NCBI RefSeq assembly: GCF_000407445.1
Contig: NZ_ASWB01000004.1
Span: 1-64,000 of the forward strand
Length of the DNA stretch: 64,000 nt
From: Enterococcus moraviensis ATCC BAA-383
GTDB lineage: Bacteria; Bacillota; Bacilli; Lactobacillales; Enterococcaceae
Reading direction: 5' to 3'
A program made the position numbers and the translations under genes. The notes under the pieces are model-generated. The model did not search any database, was not told the DNA's origin, and saw nothing but the letters and a program-made list of their open reading frames with translations. This document shows, piece by piece, positions 26,754 through 38,913 of the stretch. Within the stretch, counting starts at the first letter, position 1, and each line of letters begins with the position of its first letter.

Positions 26754-29700
26754 TTGATCGATGTAAATAAATTCGAAAGTATGCAAATAGGTTTAGCTTC
26801 TCCAGAAAAGATCAGAAGCTGGTCTTACGGTGAAGTAAAGAAACCCGAAACGATTAATTACCGTACGCTAAAACCTGAACGTGAAGGTTTGTTCTGTGAA
26901 CGTATTTTCGGTCCAACTAAAGACTGGGAATGTGCGTGTGGAAAATATAAACGTATTCGTTATAAAGGTATCGTTTGTGATCGTTGTGGTGTAGAAGTAA
27001 CTCGTTCTAAAGTTCGTCGTGAACGTATGGGACACATTGAGTTAGCAGCACCTGTTTCACATATCTGGTATTTCAAAGGTATTCCATCTCGTATGGGGCT
27101 TGTTTTAGATATGAGTCCTCGTGCTTTGGAAGAGATCATTTACTTTGCATCTTATGTAGTAATTGATGCCGGAGATACTTCTTTAGAGAAAAAACAATTA
27201 TTAACAGAACGCGAATATCGCGATAAACGTGATCAATATGGTCAAGGCTTTACTGCTGCCATGGGTGCGGAAGCTGTTAAACAATTGTTAGACAACGTTG
27301 ATTTAGATGGCGAAGTCACTCAATTAAAAGAAGAATTAAAATCAGCACAAGGTCAAAAAAGAACACGTGCTATTCGCCGTTTAGATATTTTAGAAGCATT
27401 CCGTGCTTCTGGAAACTTGCCAAGTTGGATGGTTATGGATGTTATTCCAGTAATCCCGCCAGATTTACGTCCGATGGTTCAATTAGAAGGTGGACGTTTT
27501 GCAACAAGTGATTTAAATGACTTATACCGTCGTGTAATCAACCGTAACAATCGTTTGAAACGTTTATTAGATTTAAACGCGCCAAATATCATTGTTCAAA
27601 ATGAAAAACGTATGCTACAAGAAGCTGTTGATGCGTTGATCGATAATGGTCGTCGTGGCCGTCCTGTTACAGGACCAGGTAACCGTCCATTGAAATCTCT
27701 TTCTCATATGTTAAAAGGGAAACAAGGTCGTTTCCGTCAAAACTTACTGGGTAAACGTGTGGATTACTCTGGTCGTTCAGTTATCGTCGTAGGACCTAAC
27801 TTGAAAATGTACCAATGTGGTTTGCCAAAAGAAATGGCAATCGAATTATTCAAACCATTCGTGATGCGTGAATTAGTGCAACGCGAAATCGCAACAAACA
27901 TCAAAAACGCAAAACGTAAAATCGAACGCGGAGAAGATGAAGTTTGGGATATCTTAGAAGAAGTTATTCAAGAGCATCCAGTATTGCTTAACCGAGCACC
28001 TACACTACACAGACTTGGTATCCAAGCCTTTGAACCAGTGTTAGTTGAAGGGCGTGCAATTCGTCTTCACCCATTAGTATGTGAAGCCTACAATGCCGAT
28101 TTCGATGGAGACCAAATGGCCGTTCACGTTCCATTGAACGAAGAAGCACAAGCAGAAGCACGTATGTTGATGTTAGCTGCTCAAAACATTTTGAATCCAA
28201 AAGATGGTAAACCAGTTGTAACACCGTCTCAAGATATGGTCTTGGGTAACTATTACCTAACAATGGAAGAAGACGGACGTGAAGGGGAAGGCATGATCTT
28301 CCGCGACATGAATGAAGCTGTGTTAGCATGGCGTAATGGATACGTGCATTTACACTCACGTATCGGTGTTCAAACAACTTTACTTGGCGACAAACCGTTT
28401 ACGGATTGGCAAAAAGAGCGTATTTTGATCACAACTGTAGGTAAGATCATCTTTAATGAAATCATGCCTGTAGAATTCCCTTACTTGAATGAACCAACAG
28501 ACTACAACTTAACGGTACAAACACCTGACAAGTATTTTGTAGAAGCTGGTACAGATATTCCTGCACATATTCAAGCGCAAGAATTAGTATTGCCATTCAA
28601 GAAGAAAAACTTAGGAAATATCATCGCTGAAGTCTTCAAGAGATTCCATATCACTGAAACTTCTAAGATGCTTGATAGAATGAAAGACTTAGGGTATAAA
28701 CATTCGACTCATGCTGGTATGACTGTTGGTATCGCCGACATCATGGTATTGCATGAGAAACAAGAAATCATCGATGATGCCCATAAACAAGTCGAAAATA
28801 TCACGAAACAATTCCGTCGTGGTCTGATTACAGATGACGAACGTTATGAACGTGTTATTGCAGTTTGGAATAAAGCTAAAGATGAAATTCAACAAAAACT
28901 GATTGAAAGTATGGATGCTAAAAATCCAATCTTCATGATGTCAGATTCTGGAGCCCGTGGTAACATCTCCAACTTTACTCAGCTTGCTGGTATGCGTGGA
29001 CTGATGGCCGCTCCAAACGGACGTATCATGGAACTGCCGATCATCTCAAACTTCCGTGAAGGACTTTCTGTCTTAGAAATGTTTATCTCTACCCATGGAG
29101 CTCGTAAAGGGATGACCGATACAGCCTTGAAAACAGCCGATTCAGGTTACTTGACTCGTCGTTTAGTTGACGTAGCACAAGATGTTATTATTCGTGAAGA
29201 CGATTGTGGAACTGACCGCGGTCTAGTAATCCAATCAATTCGTGAAGGAAATGAAATCATTGAACCTTTAGAAGAACGTTTACTTGGACGTTATACTCGT
29301 AAAGCTGTCATGCACCCTGAAACAGGCAAAATGATTATCGGTGAAGATCAACTGATTTCAGAAGATCTAGCAAGAGAAATTATTGAAGCTGGTGTTGAAA
29401 CAGTAACGATCCGTTCCGTATTTACATGTAATACCAAACATGGTGTATGTAAACACTGTTATGGCCGTAACTTAGCAACTGGTTCAGGTGTTGAAGTTGG
29501 GGAAGCAGTTGGTACAATTGCCGCTCAATCAATCGGAGAACCTGGTACTCAATTAACAATGCGTACGTTCCATACAGGTGGGGTTGCCGGAGATGATATT
29601 ACTCAAGGTCTTCCTCGTGTCCAAGAAATTTTTGAAGCACGTAATCCGAAAGGACAAGCAGTTATCACAGAAGTTACCGGTGAAGTAATCGATATTTCTG

Positions 29701-30407
29701 AAGATCCTGCAACACGCCAAAAAGAAGTGACAATCAAAGGAAAAACAGATACTCGTACGTATACTGTTCCTTATACAGCACGTATGAAAGTTGCTGAAGG
29801 TGATACGATCCATCGTGGTGAACCATTGACAGAAGGTTCAATCGATCCTAAACAACTATTACAAGTTCGCGATGTATTATCTGTTGAAAATTACCTATTG
29901 CGTGAAGTACAACGTGTTTACCGTATGCAAGGGGTAGAAATCGGCGATAAACATATCGAGGTAATGGTTCGTCAAATGCTTCGTAAAGTTCGTGTCATGG
30001 ATCCAGGTGACACTGAAATCTTACCAGGTACATTACTTGATATTGCTGAATTTAAAGATCGTAACTACGACACATTGGTAGCTGGTGGCGTTCCTGCAAC
30101 AAGCCGTCCAGTCTTACTAGGAATCACAAAAGCATCATTAGAAACAAACAGTTTCTTATCTGCTGCGTCATTCCAAGAAACAACTCGTGTGTTAACAGAT
30201 GCTGCGATTCGTGGTAAAAAAGACCCATTACTTGGTTTGAAAGAAAATGTTATCATTGGTAAGATCATCCCAGCTGGTACTGGTATGGCTCGTTACCGTA
30301 ACATGGAACCAAAAGAAGTTGGCGTAGCGAGCGAAAATGTCTACAGTATCTCTGATATTGAAGCACAAATGGCTGCTGAAGATGCTTTGAATGAGTTGAA
30401 TAAGTAA
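26754..30407 (+). CDS. rpoC: DNA-directed RNA polymerase subunit beta'
   Basis: A 1217-residue beta' subunit. The N-terminal zinc site is [20 protein letters not shown], the catalytic NADFDGD triad sits near 447-453, and the second zinc site shows [11 protein letters not shown]. The trigger loop and bridge helix regions ([25 protein letters not shown]) are intact. It starts at TTG 26754 with GGAGGG 8 nt upstream. Co-transcribed with rpoB. Confidence 0.98.
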   Translation: MIDVNKFESMQIGLASPEKIRSWSYGEVKKPETINYRTLKPEREGLFCERIFGPTKDWECACGKYKRIRYKGIVCDRCGVEVTRSKVRRERMGHIELAAPVSHIWYFKGIPSRMGLVLDMSPRALEEIIYFASYVVIDAGDTSLEKKQLLTEREYRDKRDQYGQGFTAAMGAEAVKQLLDNVDLDGEVTQLKEELKSAQGQKRTRAIRRLDILEAFRASGNLPSWMVMDVIPVIPPDLRPMVQLEGGRFATSDLNDLYRRVINRNNRLKRLLDLNAPNIIVQNEKRMLQEAVDALIDNGRRGRPVTGPGNRPLKSLSHMLKGKQGRFRQNLLGKRVDYSGRSVIVVGPNLKMYQCGLPKEMAIELFKPFVMRELVQREIATNIKNAKRKIERGEDEVWDILEEVIQEHPVLLNRAPTLHRLGIQAFEPVLVEGRAIRLHPLVCEAYNADFDGDQMAVHVPLNEEAQAEARMLMLAAQNILNPKDGKPVVTPSQDMVLGNYYLTMEEDGREGEGMIFRDMNEAVLAWRNGYVHLHSRIGVQTTLLGDKPFTDWQKERILITTVGKIIFNEIMPVEFPYLNEPTDYNLTVQTPDKYFVEAGTDIPAHIQAQELVLPFKKKNLGNIIAEVFKRFHITETSKMLDRMKDLGYKHSTHAGMTVGIADIMVLHEKQEIIDDAHKQVENITKQFRRGLITDDERYERVIAVWNKAKDEIQQKLIESMDAKNPIFMMSDSGARGNISNFTQLAGMRGLMAAPNGRIMELPIISNFREGLSVLEMFISTHGARKGMTDTALKTADSGYLTRRLVDVAQDVIIREDDCGTDRGLVIQSIREGNEIIEPLEERLLGRYTRKAVMHPETGKMIIGEDQLISEDLAREIIEAGVETVTIRSVFTCNTKHGVCKHCYGRNLATGSGVEVGEAVGTIAAQSIGEPGTQLTMRTFHTGGVAGDDITQGLPRVQEIFEARNPKGQAVITEVTGEVIDISEDPATRQKEVTIKGKTDTRTYTVPYTARMKVAEGDTIHRGEPLTEGSIDPKQLLQVRDVLSVENYLLREVQRVYRMQGVEIGDKHIEVMVRQMLRKVRVMDPGDTEILPGTLLDIAEFKDRNYDTLVAGGVPATSRPVLLGITKASLETNSFLSAASFQETTRVLTDAAIRGKKDPLLGLKENVIIGKIIPAGTGMARYRNMEPKEVGVASENVYSISDIEAQMAAEDALNELNK

Positions 30408-30415
30408 TAGCGAAT

Positions 30416-30454
30416 AAAAAAGGCTTGAAATCATTTGATTTCAAGCCTTTTTTT
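30416..30454. terminator. Bidirectional terminator between rpoC and the NagB-like gene
   Basis: AAAAAAGGCTTGAAATCA / TGATTTCAAGCCTTTTTTT perfect stem with A and T runs on the two sides. Confidence 0.95.
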
Positions 30455-30455
30455 C

Positions 30456-31196
<741 letters not shown>

Positions 31197-31309
31197 TTAT
31201 TTAATTTATCATATGGGAACCATCCCATGTCAATGGATTTTTATAGGCAAATCAATATCATTATTTTTTTATTCGGATTATGATAGAGAAAAGAAGAGGT
31301 GAAGAAATA

Positions 31310-31843
31310 ATGGAACATCAATATGAGAAAGCGATTTTTGCCGGTGGCTGTTTCTGGTGTATGGTTAAACCTTTTGATACACAGCCAGGTATTATTTCAG
31401 TTGTAGCAGGTTATACGGGAGGACACATTGAAAATCCGAGTTATGAACAAGTTACGACTGGGCTTACTGGACATACAGAAGCAGTTGAAATAACATATGA
31501 TCCGGCAGTTATTTCGTATGAGAAACTAGTAGAAACGTATTGGCAACAAACAGACCCGACGGATGCTTTGGGACAATTTGCTGATCGAGGGGAGTCTTAT
31601 CGCCCAGTTATTTTTTATACAAATGAGGCCCAAAAAAAGAGTGCGGAAAAATCGAAAGAAGCATTGCAAGCCAGTGGTCGCTTTACACAACCAATCGTAA
31701 CCAAAATTGAACCAGCCCAACCTTTTTATCCGGCAGAAGACTATCATCAAGAGTATTATAAAAAACATAGCGTGCATTATAATTTGTATAAAGAAGGTTC
31801 TGGTCGAGCTGGATTTATTCGAAAAAATTGGAAAAATAAATAA
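31310..31843 (+). CDS. msrA: Peptide-methionine (S)-S-oxide reductase MsrA
   Basis: A 177-residue MsrA with the active-site GGCFWC (catalytic Cys14) near the N terminus and the typical [15 protein letters not shown] and [17 protein letters not shown] stretches. It repairs S-sulfoxides of methionine using thioredoxin. No MsrB domain is fused. ATG 31310 has AGAGGTG upstream; an upstream in-frame start at 31280 lacks one. Confidence 0.95.
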   Translation: MEHQYEKAIFAGGCFWCMVKPFDTQPGIISVVAGYTGGHIENPSYEQVTTGLTGHTEAVEITYDPAVISYEKLVETYWQQTDPTDALGQFADRGESYRPVIFYTNEAQKKSAEKSKEALQASGRFTQPIVTKIEPAQPFYPAEDYHQEYYKKHSVHYNLYKEGSGRAGFIRKNWKNK

Positions 31844-31847
31844 ATTT

Positions 31848-31890
31848 GAGAAACGAGATAAAAGTGTAAAAGAGCTTTTGTCTCGTTTCT
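31848..31890. terminator. Hairpin after msrA
   Basis: AGAAACGAGA / TCTCGTTTCT arms with an inner AAAAG/CTTTT stem; the T run is short, so termination may be partial. It overlaps the 3' end of the convergent prepilin peptidase gene. Confidence 0.6.
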
Positions 31891-32575
31891 ATTTACATAA
31901 AAAAACACAAAATAGTCCTATAGTTAGGAAGGGAACAAAAGGAAGTCGCCGTATTTTTTTCTGAAAAACGGATTGATAAACTAGTAAAAAGAGTAAACCA
32001 CTACTACTCGCACAAAACAGTAAGAAAATCAGCGGTTCATACCCTAAGAGCGCACCTAATAAAACTAACAAGATAATATCTCCTCCACCGATAGAATCAG
32101 GATAGATTTTAGTTAAACCATACAGACTAATAAAAATGGCGAAGCTTGTAAAAAAATAGATCGGTAATGCTAAATAAATGTGCCAAGCACACAAGAAAAA
32201 GGCAAGCGGATAAAATAACCGAGGTGCAACAATCAAATAAAAAATATCTGTTAGAGATAGGACAACAGCTGTAAGCAGTAAAAAAAGTGAGTAGCAGGGC
32301 TGAATAGAATCAAAAGGGACAACAATAAACAACAACCCACAAATCAGTTCACTCATAAAATAAATGGGGGACAATTTATAGTGACAATAACGGCAACGAA
32401 AGCGTAGGAAAATAATAGAGATTATCGGAATCAACTCAAAAATCTTTAGCGGAGTCTGGCAACTAGAACAATGAGATGGAGGATTCAAGATAGATTTTCC
32501 TACAGGAATTCGTTCTGCAACTAAACAAAGAAATGAACCTACCACACAACCGGTAATAAAATGAATGACGAACAT
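31889..32575 (-). CDS. Prepilin peptidase (A24 family, ComC-like)
   Basis: A 228-residue polytopic membrane protease. It has the N-terminal methylase/peptidase-like segment with two CxxC pairs (CSSCQTP and CRYCHYK) and the two catalytic aspartates in SLTDIFYL and GGGDIILL. It would process prepilin-like proteins, in Gram-positives most likely the competence pseudopilins ComGC and relatives. No com genes are adjacent, as is usual for comC. Enough motifs are present to assign the family confidently. Confidence 0.88.
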   Translation of the reverse strand: MFVIHFITGCVVGSFLCLVAERIPVGKSILNPPSHCSSCQTPLKIFELIPIISIIFLRFRCRYCHYKLSPIYFMSELICGLLFIVVPFDSIQPCYSLFLLLTAVVLSLTDIFYLIVAPRLFYPLAFFLCAWHIYLALPIYFFTSFAIFISLYGLTKIYPDSIGGGDIILLVLLGALLGYEPLIFLLFCASSSGLLFLLVYQSVFQKKIRRLPFVPFLTIGLFCVFLCK

Positions 32576-32623
32576 AAAAAAACTCCTTTCGTAATTAAAT
32601 ACGCAAATAAAAGCGTTTTTAAC

Positions 32624-32652
32624 TAGACAAATATTTTTTTATTAGGAATAAT
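32624..32652 (+). promoter_or_regulatory. Promoter of gntK
   Basis: TAGACA, 17-nt spacer, AATAAT. A small dyad TAAAAGCGTTTTTA just upstream (near 32608-32619) could be an operator, but it is short and AT-rich. Confidence 0.6.
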
Positions 32653-32676
32653 AAAGGGGAGAAATGAGGCGAAAGA

Positions 32677-34206
32677 ATGGAGAAAATAGCAATTGGTGTA
32701 GATATTGGTACGACACAAACAAAAGCTGTCGCTTTTAGAGAAGATGGGACAGTACATTCATCTGCCTATGTTCGTTATCCCCTTATTCAAGAAACAGAAG
32801 GAATGGCAGAACAAGATGTAGAGCAGATTTTTCAGGCAGTGACCACATGTATCCAACAAGTAGTAGCGAAAGTTCATCCACTTGAAATCTCAGTTGTATC
32901 TTTTTCTACAGCGATGCATGGATTGATTGTCATGGACGAAAATAATCAACCTTTGACGCGAGTGATTACATGGGCAGATAATCGTGCAGAAAAATACGCT
33001 GAAGAACTTAGAGATACTGCCTTAGGGCAAACCGTTTATCAAAATACAGGGTTACCGATGCATCCGATGACTCCTTTTCATAAAATTCGCTGGTTAAAGG
33101 AAGAGTTTCCTCAGATTTATGAACAAGCAGAAAAATTTATCGGTATGAAAGAATATGTTTTTTATCGTTTGTTTGATCGATATATTACAGATATAAGCAC
33201 TGCTTCAGGAACGGGTTTTTTAAATATTCATGATCTGTCTTGGGATCAGATCGCTTTAACAGAAATGGGTATTAGTATGGATCAATTACCAGTATTGGAC
33301 AGACCTACTTATCAATTAACTGGTTTAAAAGCGGAGTGGAGCGATCAATTAGGGTTAACTGCAAAAACGATTTTTGTATTAGGTGGAGCCGATGGTCCGT
33401 TATCTAATCTAGGTTTAGGTGCTGTAGCAAAAGGGACTGCAACATTAACGGTTGGCACGAGTGGCGCTTTGCGTTATACCGTAGGAAAACCTCAAACACA
33501 TCCGCAAGCTGAAACTTTTTGTTGCGTACTGGATGAAAATCATTGGGTAATTGGTGGTGCTACAAGTAATGGAGCGGGTATTTTTGACTGGGCTTGTGAA
33601 AATTTATTGAAGGAAGTTCAAACGGAAGCTCGTATTTCTGGTCAAAATCCTTATGATGCCGTTATGGAACGGGTAAAAGAAACACCGGCTGGGTCAAAAG
33701 GAGTGATGTTTCATCCGTATTTGCTAGGCGAGCGTGCTCCTTTGTGGAATGCTGAAGCAACGGGGAGTTTCATTGGTTTAAAACGAAATCATGATGACAC
33801 ATTAATGATGCGAGCGGTGATTGAGGGAATTTGTTTGAACTTGAAGCGTATTTTAACAGAATTAGAAGAGCTCGGAGGGCCTGTAAAAGAAATACGTGCT
33901 ACTGGCGGTTTTGCTGATTCAGCAGTGTTTAAAAGTGTGATGGCTGATGTGTTGGGGTATAGACTTTCACTCACTGAAAGTGTTGAAGCCTCGGCTTTAG
34001 GAGCTATTTTGCTAGGCTGGCAAAGTTTGGGGAAGGTGCTTGATTTAGAAGCTGCTTGTGAGCAAGTTGAGATTTATGAAATCGTCGAGCCTAATAGCGA
34101 GAGTACGCAGGTCTATCAACAGATGTATCCACTATTCATAACAACGCAACAGCAATTATCCGCCAGTTATCACCAATTAGCGAAGTTAAGAACAGATTTA
34201 GAATAA
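32677..34206 (+). CDS. gntK: Gluconokinase (FGGY family)
   Basis: A 509-residue FGGY carbohydrate kinase. The N terminus shows GVDIGTTQTKAVAF for ATP phosphate binding, the middle SFSTAMHGL and ITWADNRA substrate-binding segments, and the C-terminal half has GGADGPLSNLGLGA and ATGGFADSAVFKSVMADVLG. These match Gram-positive gluconokinases, which phosphorylate gluconate to 6-phosphogluconate. Xylulokinase-like relatives share the fold, so the substrate is family-inferred. It stands alone, without a permease or dehydratase next to it. Confidence 0.83.
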   Translation: MEKIAIGVDIGTTQTKAVAFREDGTVHSSAYVRYPLIQETEGMAEQDVEQIFQAVTTCIQQVVAKVHPLEISVVSFSTAMHGLIVMDENNQPLTRVITWADNRAEKYAEELRDTALGQTVYQNTGLPMHPMTPFHKIRWLKEEFPQIYEQAEKFIGMKEYVFYRLFDRYITDISTASGTGFLNIHDLSWDQIALTEMGISMDQLPVLDRPTYQLTGLKAEWSDQLGLTAKTIFVLGGADGPLSNLGLGAVAKGTATLTVGTSGALRYTVGKPQTHPQAETFCCVLDENHWVIGGATSNGAGIFDWACENLLKEVQTEARISGQNPYDAVMERVKETPAGSKGVMFHPYLLGERAPLWNAEATGSFIGLKRNHDDTLMMRAVIEGICLNLKRILTELEELGGPVKEIRATGGFADSAVFKSVMADVLGYRLSLTESVEASALGAILLGWQSLGKVLDLEAACEQVEIYEIVEPNSESTQVYQQMYPLFITTQQQLSASYHQLAKLRTDLE

Positions 34207-34267
34207 ATTTTTTTGACAAATAACATGGAACTTGTTTTACTAGTAGTAAGAGAACGGAGGAAAGGAA

Positions 34268-35005
34268 ATGAAAAAGTTATGGATCACCTCTTTGGTTTTA
34301 GTAGGGGTTTTTCTGACGGGTTGCGGTGCTAAAGGTATCCCAGCTGAAGAAGCAGGGGCGCTATTTGTTGATCGACTCGTTTATCAAAAAGACGAAAACA
34401 AATTTGCAAAAGAATTTCGTGATGGTAAGCAAGTTGGAGCCGAGCTAGATGAGAACAGTAAAGCGTTCGAAGAAAATTTTGCGAAAGGCTTATCCGCTAC
34501 AGGGGCCAAAGTTCCTGAAAAAGAAGCTAATCAGTTAACGAAAGAGCTATTGCAACAAGCAAAAGAAAAGTCAACGTATAAAATTGTGAAAATAGATGAA
34601 ACAAAAACTGGCGCAACCATTTCTTATTATGTGACTGGCTTAGACTTAGTGAGCGCAATGCAAGAGATGACCAGACAACTCGTTAAAGAGACCTTTGCTG
34701 ATCCAACTATAGCAAAAGATGAGCAAAAAACGATAGAAGCCACTTTTTCTATTTTAGAAGAACGAGTTAAAGCGATTAAAATCAAGACAGACCCAGTTGA
34801 ACTAAAATTACACCTAGAGAAAGAAAAAGGTAAATGGTTTGTACCTGAAAATCAAAAAACAGCTGTTTCCAATTTATTTATGGCTTTTATCTCTGGATCG
34901 GAAGATGTAGAAACAATGAATAAAGAGCTTCAAGAAGCGTTGAATGAAGTTGCAAAAGAGATTATTGATTCGTTGGATACGTTACCAGTACCTAATAATA
35001 ACTAG
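34268..35005 (+). CDS. Lipoprotein, DUF5105-like
   Basis: A 245-residue lipoprotein with a signal peptide and FLTGC lipobox (Cys19), then a mostly alpha-helical, charge-rich body with no recognised catalytic motif. It resembles the small secreted lipoproteins grouped under DUF5105, but that assignment is a memory-based guess. ATG 34268 is preceded by GGAGGAAAGG. It has no clear operon partner. Confidence 0.7.
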   Translation: MKKLWITSLVLVGVFLTGCGAKGIPAEEAGALFVDRLVYQKDENKFAKEFRDGKQVGAELDENSKAFEENFAKGLSATGAKVPEKEANQLTKELLQQAKEKSTYKIVKIDETKTGATISYYVTGLDLVSAMQEMTRQLVKETFADPTIAKDEQKTIEATFSILEERVKAIKIKTDPVELKLHLEKEKGKWFVPENQKTAVSNLFMAFISGSEDVETMNKELQEALNEVAKEIIDSLDTLPVPNNN

Positions 35006-35125
35006 TTACCCAGTTTATAATTATTATTAAATAAAAAATATTATAAAAATGAAGATTTTAGTGTACTTTTTTGTGGTTTCGTACTACAATTGTAAGTAGA
35101 TAAAAATTTAGGAGGATGATGTATA

Positions 35126-35614
35126 ATGAAATTTGAACAAACAAAAGAAGTGTTGAACCAACTTGTTGCCGATTTAAGTCAGTTTTCAGTGGTGATTCAT
35201 CAAACACACTGGTATATGCGTGGACCAGAATTTTTAACATTACACCCTAAAATGGACGAATACATGGACCAAATCAATGATCAGTTAGATGTTGTTTCTG
35301 AACGTTTAATTACATTGGATGGCGCTCCTTACTCAACATTACAAGAATTTGCTGATCATACTGGTATTGAAGATGAAATCGGTACGTATGAACGTACAAT
35401 TCCTGAACGTATGGAAAAATTAGTAGAGGGCTACCGTTATTTAGCAGATTTATATCAAAAAGGAATTGAAGTTTCTGGTGAAGAAGGCGACGATTCGACA
35501 CAAGATATCTTTATTGCAAACAAAACAGATATCGAGAAAAATATTTGGATGTTGCAAGCAAAATTAGGTAAAGCACCTGGTATTGATGCAGATTCACGTG
35601 CAAAAACTCGTTAA
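35126..35614 (+). CDS. dps: Dps family ferritin-like protein
   Basis: A 162-residue mini-ferritin. The ferroxidase residues expected in Dps are visible as VVIHQTHWYMRG (His) and MDEYMDQINDQLDVVSERL with the DxxxE pattern. It forms dodecamers that oxidise and store iron and protect DNA during oxidative stress. It starts at ATG 35126 with AGGAGGATG upstream. Confidence 0.92.
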   Translation: MKFEQTKEVLNQLVADLSQFSVVIHQTHWYMRGPEFLTLHPKMDEYMDQINDQLDVVSERLITLDGAPYSTLQEFADHTGIEDEIGTYERTIPERMEKLVEGYRYLADLYQKGIEVSGEEGDDSTQDIFIANKTDIEKNIWMLQAKLGKAPGIDADSRAKTR

Positions 35615-35625
35615 TCAAAAAAGTT

Positions 35626-35670
35626 AAAAGCTTCTGAAAGATAGTATACTATCTTTCAGAAGTTTTTTTA
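35626..35670. terminator. Bidirectional terminator between dps and argH
   Basis: AAAAGCTTCTGAAAGATAGT / ACTATCTTTCAGAAG followed by T7 on the plus strand and an A-rich flank for the opposite direction. Confidence 0.94.
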
Positions 35671-37053
35671 GTTTTCTTCTTTTTCTAATTTGTGCTTACT
35701 GTGTTCAATTGCGGCTTTGACTTGATCAAACCCAGTTCCGCCGAAGGAATGGCGCCGCTCAATTGCTGTTTTTGATGATAAAGTTTGATAAATATCAGAT
35801 TGAATCAAAGGTGTAATCACTTGATACTGTTCTAATGGGATATCTTGTAAATAAATGCCTTGTTTTGTGCAATCTAAAACTAACTTTCCAACTATTTCAT
35901 GAGCTTGTCTAAAAGGCATTCCTTTATTTGCTAGATAGTCGGCTAGTTCTGTTGCATTTGAAAAATCTTTTTCAGTAGATTTTTCCATGATCTCTTGATT
36001 TAGTTTCATCGTCTCTACCATACCAGCCATGATCTCTAAACTAGTTAAAATTGTGTGAGACGTATCAAACATGCCCTCTTTGTCTTCTTGCAAGTCTTTG
36101 TTATAAGCTAGCGGCAATCCTTTTAAAACTGTTAAGAGGCTGAATAAATTGCCATATACGCGACCTGACTTTCCTCGAATCAATTCTGCCATATCTGGAT
36201 TCTTTTTTTGTGGCATAATCGAGCTGCCTGTAGAAAAAGTATCTGTTAATTCAATAAACTGAAACTCATGACTGCACCATAAAATGATTTCTTCGCAAAA
36301 TCTGGAAAGATGCATCATTAAAATGGAACTATTGCTAAGAAATTCTAAGATAAAGTCACGATCACTCACGCCGTCTAGACTATTTTCGTAAATGGAAGAA
36401 AAACCTAGTAATTCAGCTGAATAAGCACGATCAATTGGAAAAGTTGTACCAGCAAGAGCCGCACAGCCTAAGGGTGAAATATCGATTCGCTTTAAACTTT
36501 CGGAAAAACGTTCTTGATCACGTGTCAGCATGCCGTAATAGGCCATCATGTGATGTGCAAACGAAATCGGTTGTGCATGTTGTAAATGGGTATAGCCAGG
36601 CATGATGGTCTCAATATTGTCTTCGGCTTTGTGGACTAAAACTTGTCGGAATAAGTGAATCTTGCTAATGACTTCTTGAACGATTTCTTTTAAATAAAGA
36701 TGCATATCTGTAGCGACTTGATCATTTCTACTGCGGCTGGTATGCAATTTTCCAGCGACCGGACCGATTTCATCATGTAACAGTTTTTCAATATTTAAAT
36801 GAATATCTTCGTTTTCGATACTGAATGTCAGTTCATCGGCAAGCAATTTTTCTTGAATCGTCGTAAGTCCTGAACTAATTTGTTGGGCTTCTTCTTCTGT
36901 TAAAATCCCTGTCTTAGCCAACATTTTCACATGAGCTAAACTCCCGATAATATCTTGTTTGGCTAATTTTTGATCAAAAGGAATTGAAGCGCCGAACGCA
37001 TCAATCCATGCTTCGCTTTTTCCTTCAAACCGTCCGCCCCATAATTTTTCCAT
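35668..37053 (-). CDS. argH: Argininosuccinate lyase
   Basis: A 461-residue lyase that splits argininosuccinate into arginine and fumarate. It has the fumarase/aspartase-superfamily signature [15 protein letters not shown] near the middle, [16 protein letters not shown] and the active-site HLQHAQP. The N-terminal LWGGRFEGK is also typical. It lies downstream of argG on the same strand with a 290-bp gap containing a repeat, so the two are either one operon or independently expressed. Confidence 0.95.
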   Translation of the reverse strand: MEKLWGGRFEGKSEAWIDAFGASIPFDQKLAKQDIIGSLAHVKMLAKTGILTEEEAQQISSGLTTIQEKLLADELTFSIENEDIHLNIEKLLHDEIGPVAGKLHTSRSRNDQVATDMHLYLKEIVQEVISKIHLFRQVLVHKAEDNIETIMPGYTHLQHAQPISFAHHMMAYYGMLTRDQERFSESLKRIDISPLGCAALAGTTFPIDRAYSAELLGFSSIYENSLDGVSDRDFILEFLSNSSILMMHLSRFCEEIILWCSHEFQFIELTDTFSTGSSIMPQKKNPDMAELIRGKSGRVYGNLFSLLTVLKGLPLAYNKDLQEDKEGMFDTSHTILTSLEIMAGMVETMKLNQEIMEKSTEKDFSNATELADYLANKGMPFRQAHEIVGKLVLDCTKQGIYLQDIPLEQYQVITPLIQSDIYQTLSSKTAIERRHSFGGTGFDQVKAAIEHSKHKLEKEEN

Positions 37054-37099
37054 AATGCACCTCTCATTTATGTATTATTATTCATTGTGATAAGAAAGA

Positions 37100-37260
37100 A
37101 GGCTGGGACAGAAGTGTCTTACTCCGAGAAAATAAGAAGGAGTGTCTTCTGTGCCAACCGTTTGTTCTGATTTCTTGAGACTAAAATGAAGACTGATCGA
37201 TTTCCTTATTTCGATCCGCAGATCAAAAAGAAATTCTCCTCGGATAAGTCATTTGAAATA
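37100..37260. repeat. Structured intergenic repeat between argG and argH
   Basis: The 290-bp gap holds GGCTGGGACAGAAG near the left end, folding with CTTCTGTGCC through ACTCC/GGAGT. It also has a longer-range pairing of TCTCGGAGTAAG-type and CTTATCCGAGGAG-type arms. Such GGCTGGGACA-starting intergenic elements are frequent in enterococci. No coding capacity is seen. Copy number in this genome cannot be judged from the window. Confidence 0.5.
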
Positions 37261-37343
37261 GGTGAATCGGATAACCTTATTTACAACAATGTAAAAGTTA
37301 ACTCACGTATAGATTCAACCTAGAAAAATAAGCATAGTAACGA

Positions 37344-38546
37344 TCATTTTTTGTGCAGAGATGCTTGAACTTCTGCATTGACTTTGGTTGGAAGCCCCCA
37401 GAGTTTGATAAACCCAACAGCCGCATCTTGATCAAAGGTATCAGAAGAAGTATAGGTTGCTAAGTTTTCGTTGTATAAACTGTTTTCAGACTTACGCCCT
37501 TCAACGATAGCGTGTCCTTTGAATAGTTTTACCCGTACTGTACCATTCACGTATTTTTGGGTAGATTTTAAGAAAGCAATCAAGGCGTCAGTTAACGGGT
37601 TGAACCACAATCCATCATAAATGATTTGCGATAACTGGTTTTCGATGATTGGTTTGAAATGAGCTACTTCACGAACAAAAGTCAAATCTTCCAACTCTTT
37701 ATGAGCAGTCATTAGTGTAATCGCTGCTGGGCATTCATAGACTTCACGAGATTTGATCCCAACAAGGCGGTTCTCCACATGATCGATCCGACCGATGCCA
37801 TGTTTACCAGCTAAATCGTTCAAGTCTAAAATTAAATCAGATAACAGCATTTCGTTTCCGTTGATTGCTGTTGGAACACCTTCAACAAAAGTTAATTCGA
37901 TAATATCCGCTTCATCAGGTGCATTCTCTAAACTAGCAGTTAACTCATAAGCACCTTCTGGAGGTGTTGCCCACGGATCTTCTAAAATGCCACATTCATT
38001 GGCGCGACCCCAAAGGTTTTGGTCGACAGAGTAAGGATTGTCTAAGTCTGCAGGGACGGGTACGCCTTTTTCTTTGGCATAATTGATTTCTTCTTCACGT
38101 GACCATTTCCATTCACGAACGGGTGCAATCACGTTTAGCTCAGGTGCAAGGGCGTTGATCGCGACTTCAAAACGTACTTGATCATTCCCTTTTCCTGTAC
38201 AGCCATGAGCGATTGTGGTTGCCCCAGTTTCGTGAGCTAATTCTACTAACTTCTTAGCAATCAACGGGCGGGATAAAGCCGACACTAGTGGATAAGATTG
38301 TTCATAAAACGTATGACCTTGCAATGCAATCAAAGCGAATTCTTGTGCAAATTCTTCCTTAGCATCAATCGTATAGGAAGCAGAAGCACCGACTTCTAGC
38401 GCTTTATTTTTGATGAAATCTAAATCTTTCTTTTCACCGACGTCTAAACAGCAAGCGATCACATCGTATCCTTCATCCACTAACCATTTAACAGCAACAG
38501 AGGTATCTAGTCCTCCAGAATAGGCTAAAACAACTTTTTCTTTCAT
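37344..38546 (-). CDS. argG: Argininosuccinate synthase
   Basis: A 400-residue ATP-dependent ligase joining citrulline and aspartate. The PP-loop [17 protein letters not shown] starts at residue 5, and [13 protein letters not shown] and the later [18 protein letters not shown] segments are as in the family. ATG 38546 is chosen: GGAG is 8 nt upstream, while an in-frame GTG at 38555 overlaps it. With argH this gives the last two steps of arginine synthesis from citrulline; no carbamoyltransferase is nearby. Confidence 0.95.
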   Translation of the reverse strand: MKEKVVLAYSGGLDTSVAVKWLVDEGYDVIACCLDVGEKKDLDFIKNKALEVGASASYTIDAKEEFAQEFALIALQGHTFYEQSYPLVSALSRPLIAKKLVELAHETGATTIAHGCTGKGNDQVRFEVAINALAPELNVIAPVREWKWSREEEINYAKEKGVPVPADLDNPYSVDQNLWGRANECGILEDPWATPPEGAYELTASLENAPDEADIIELTFVEGVPTAINGNEMLLSDLILDLNDLAGKHGIGRIDHVENRLVGIKSREVYECPAAITLMTAHKELEDLTFVREVAHFKPIIENQLSQIIYDGLWFNPLTDALIAFLKSTQKYVNGTVRVKLFKGHAIVEGRKSENSLYNENLATYTSSDTFDQDAAVGFIKLWGLPTKVNAEVQASLHKK

Positions 38547-38590
38547 GAGTGACACTCCTTATTTTCTAATTGTCTTTTTTGATTGTTCTC

Positions 38591-38619
38591 ATCATATCAC
38601 TTGAAAATGCAAAAATCAA
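38591..38619 (-). promoter_or_regulatory. Promoter of argG
   Basis: On the minus strand TTGATT and TATGAT with a 17-nt spacer, about 45 nt before the start. Confidence 0.75.
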
Positions 38620-38626
38620 CACTTTT

Positions 38627-38660
38627 TATAAATAAATATACATAAAAATAAATATTTTAG
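38627..38660 (-). promoter_or_regulatory. Possible ArgR operator region upstream of argG
   Basis: A run of AATAAATATACAT- and AAAATAAATATT-like half-sites upstream of the argG promoter resembles ARG boxes (AT-rich imperfect palindromes with TATTCA/TGAATA-like ends). The match is loose and the region is nearly pure A+T, so this is only suggestive. Confidence 0.3.
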
Positions 38661-38799
38661 GAATAATATACATTTTAGTTTTTAAAAGGCGCGTAATATA
38701 CATTACGCATATTTAGGCGTTTTCTATTTTGAAATTAGAAGTAAATTTTTTTAATCGTAAAAAATTAGAAGAAAAATAGTGGAAAACCTTAGAAATTCA

Positions 38800-38906
38800 T
38801 TGACTTTACTAGTGATAGAAGGTATCATATTAAATGGTATTGTTTGCCCCACAATGAGCCCCGGAAACTCAAGTGAATGTCAAACATCGAATAGAAAATT
38901 GGAGGA
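38800..38906 (+). promoter_or_regulatory. rplM promoter and L13-type leader
   Basis: TTGACT (38800-38805), 17-nt spacer, TATCAT (38823-38828). The roughly 75-nt leader then contains TTTGCCCCACAATGAGCCCCGGAA-type GC segments in an otherwise AT-rich region, up to the GGAGGA at 38901. Autoregulatory L13 leaders are known upstream of rplM in Bacillota; this position and shape fit, but the fold was not computed. Confidence 0.6.
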
Positions 38907-38913
38907 AAGAATC

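Noticed and set aside
35058-35125. PerR or Fur operator before dps
   Set aside because: TACAATTGTA is a dyad but does not match the 15-bp PerR box or Fur box well enough, and its location relative to a promoter is unclear.
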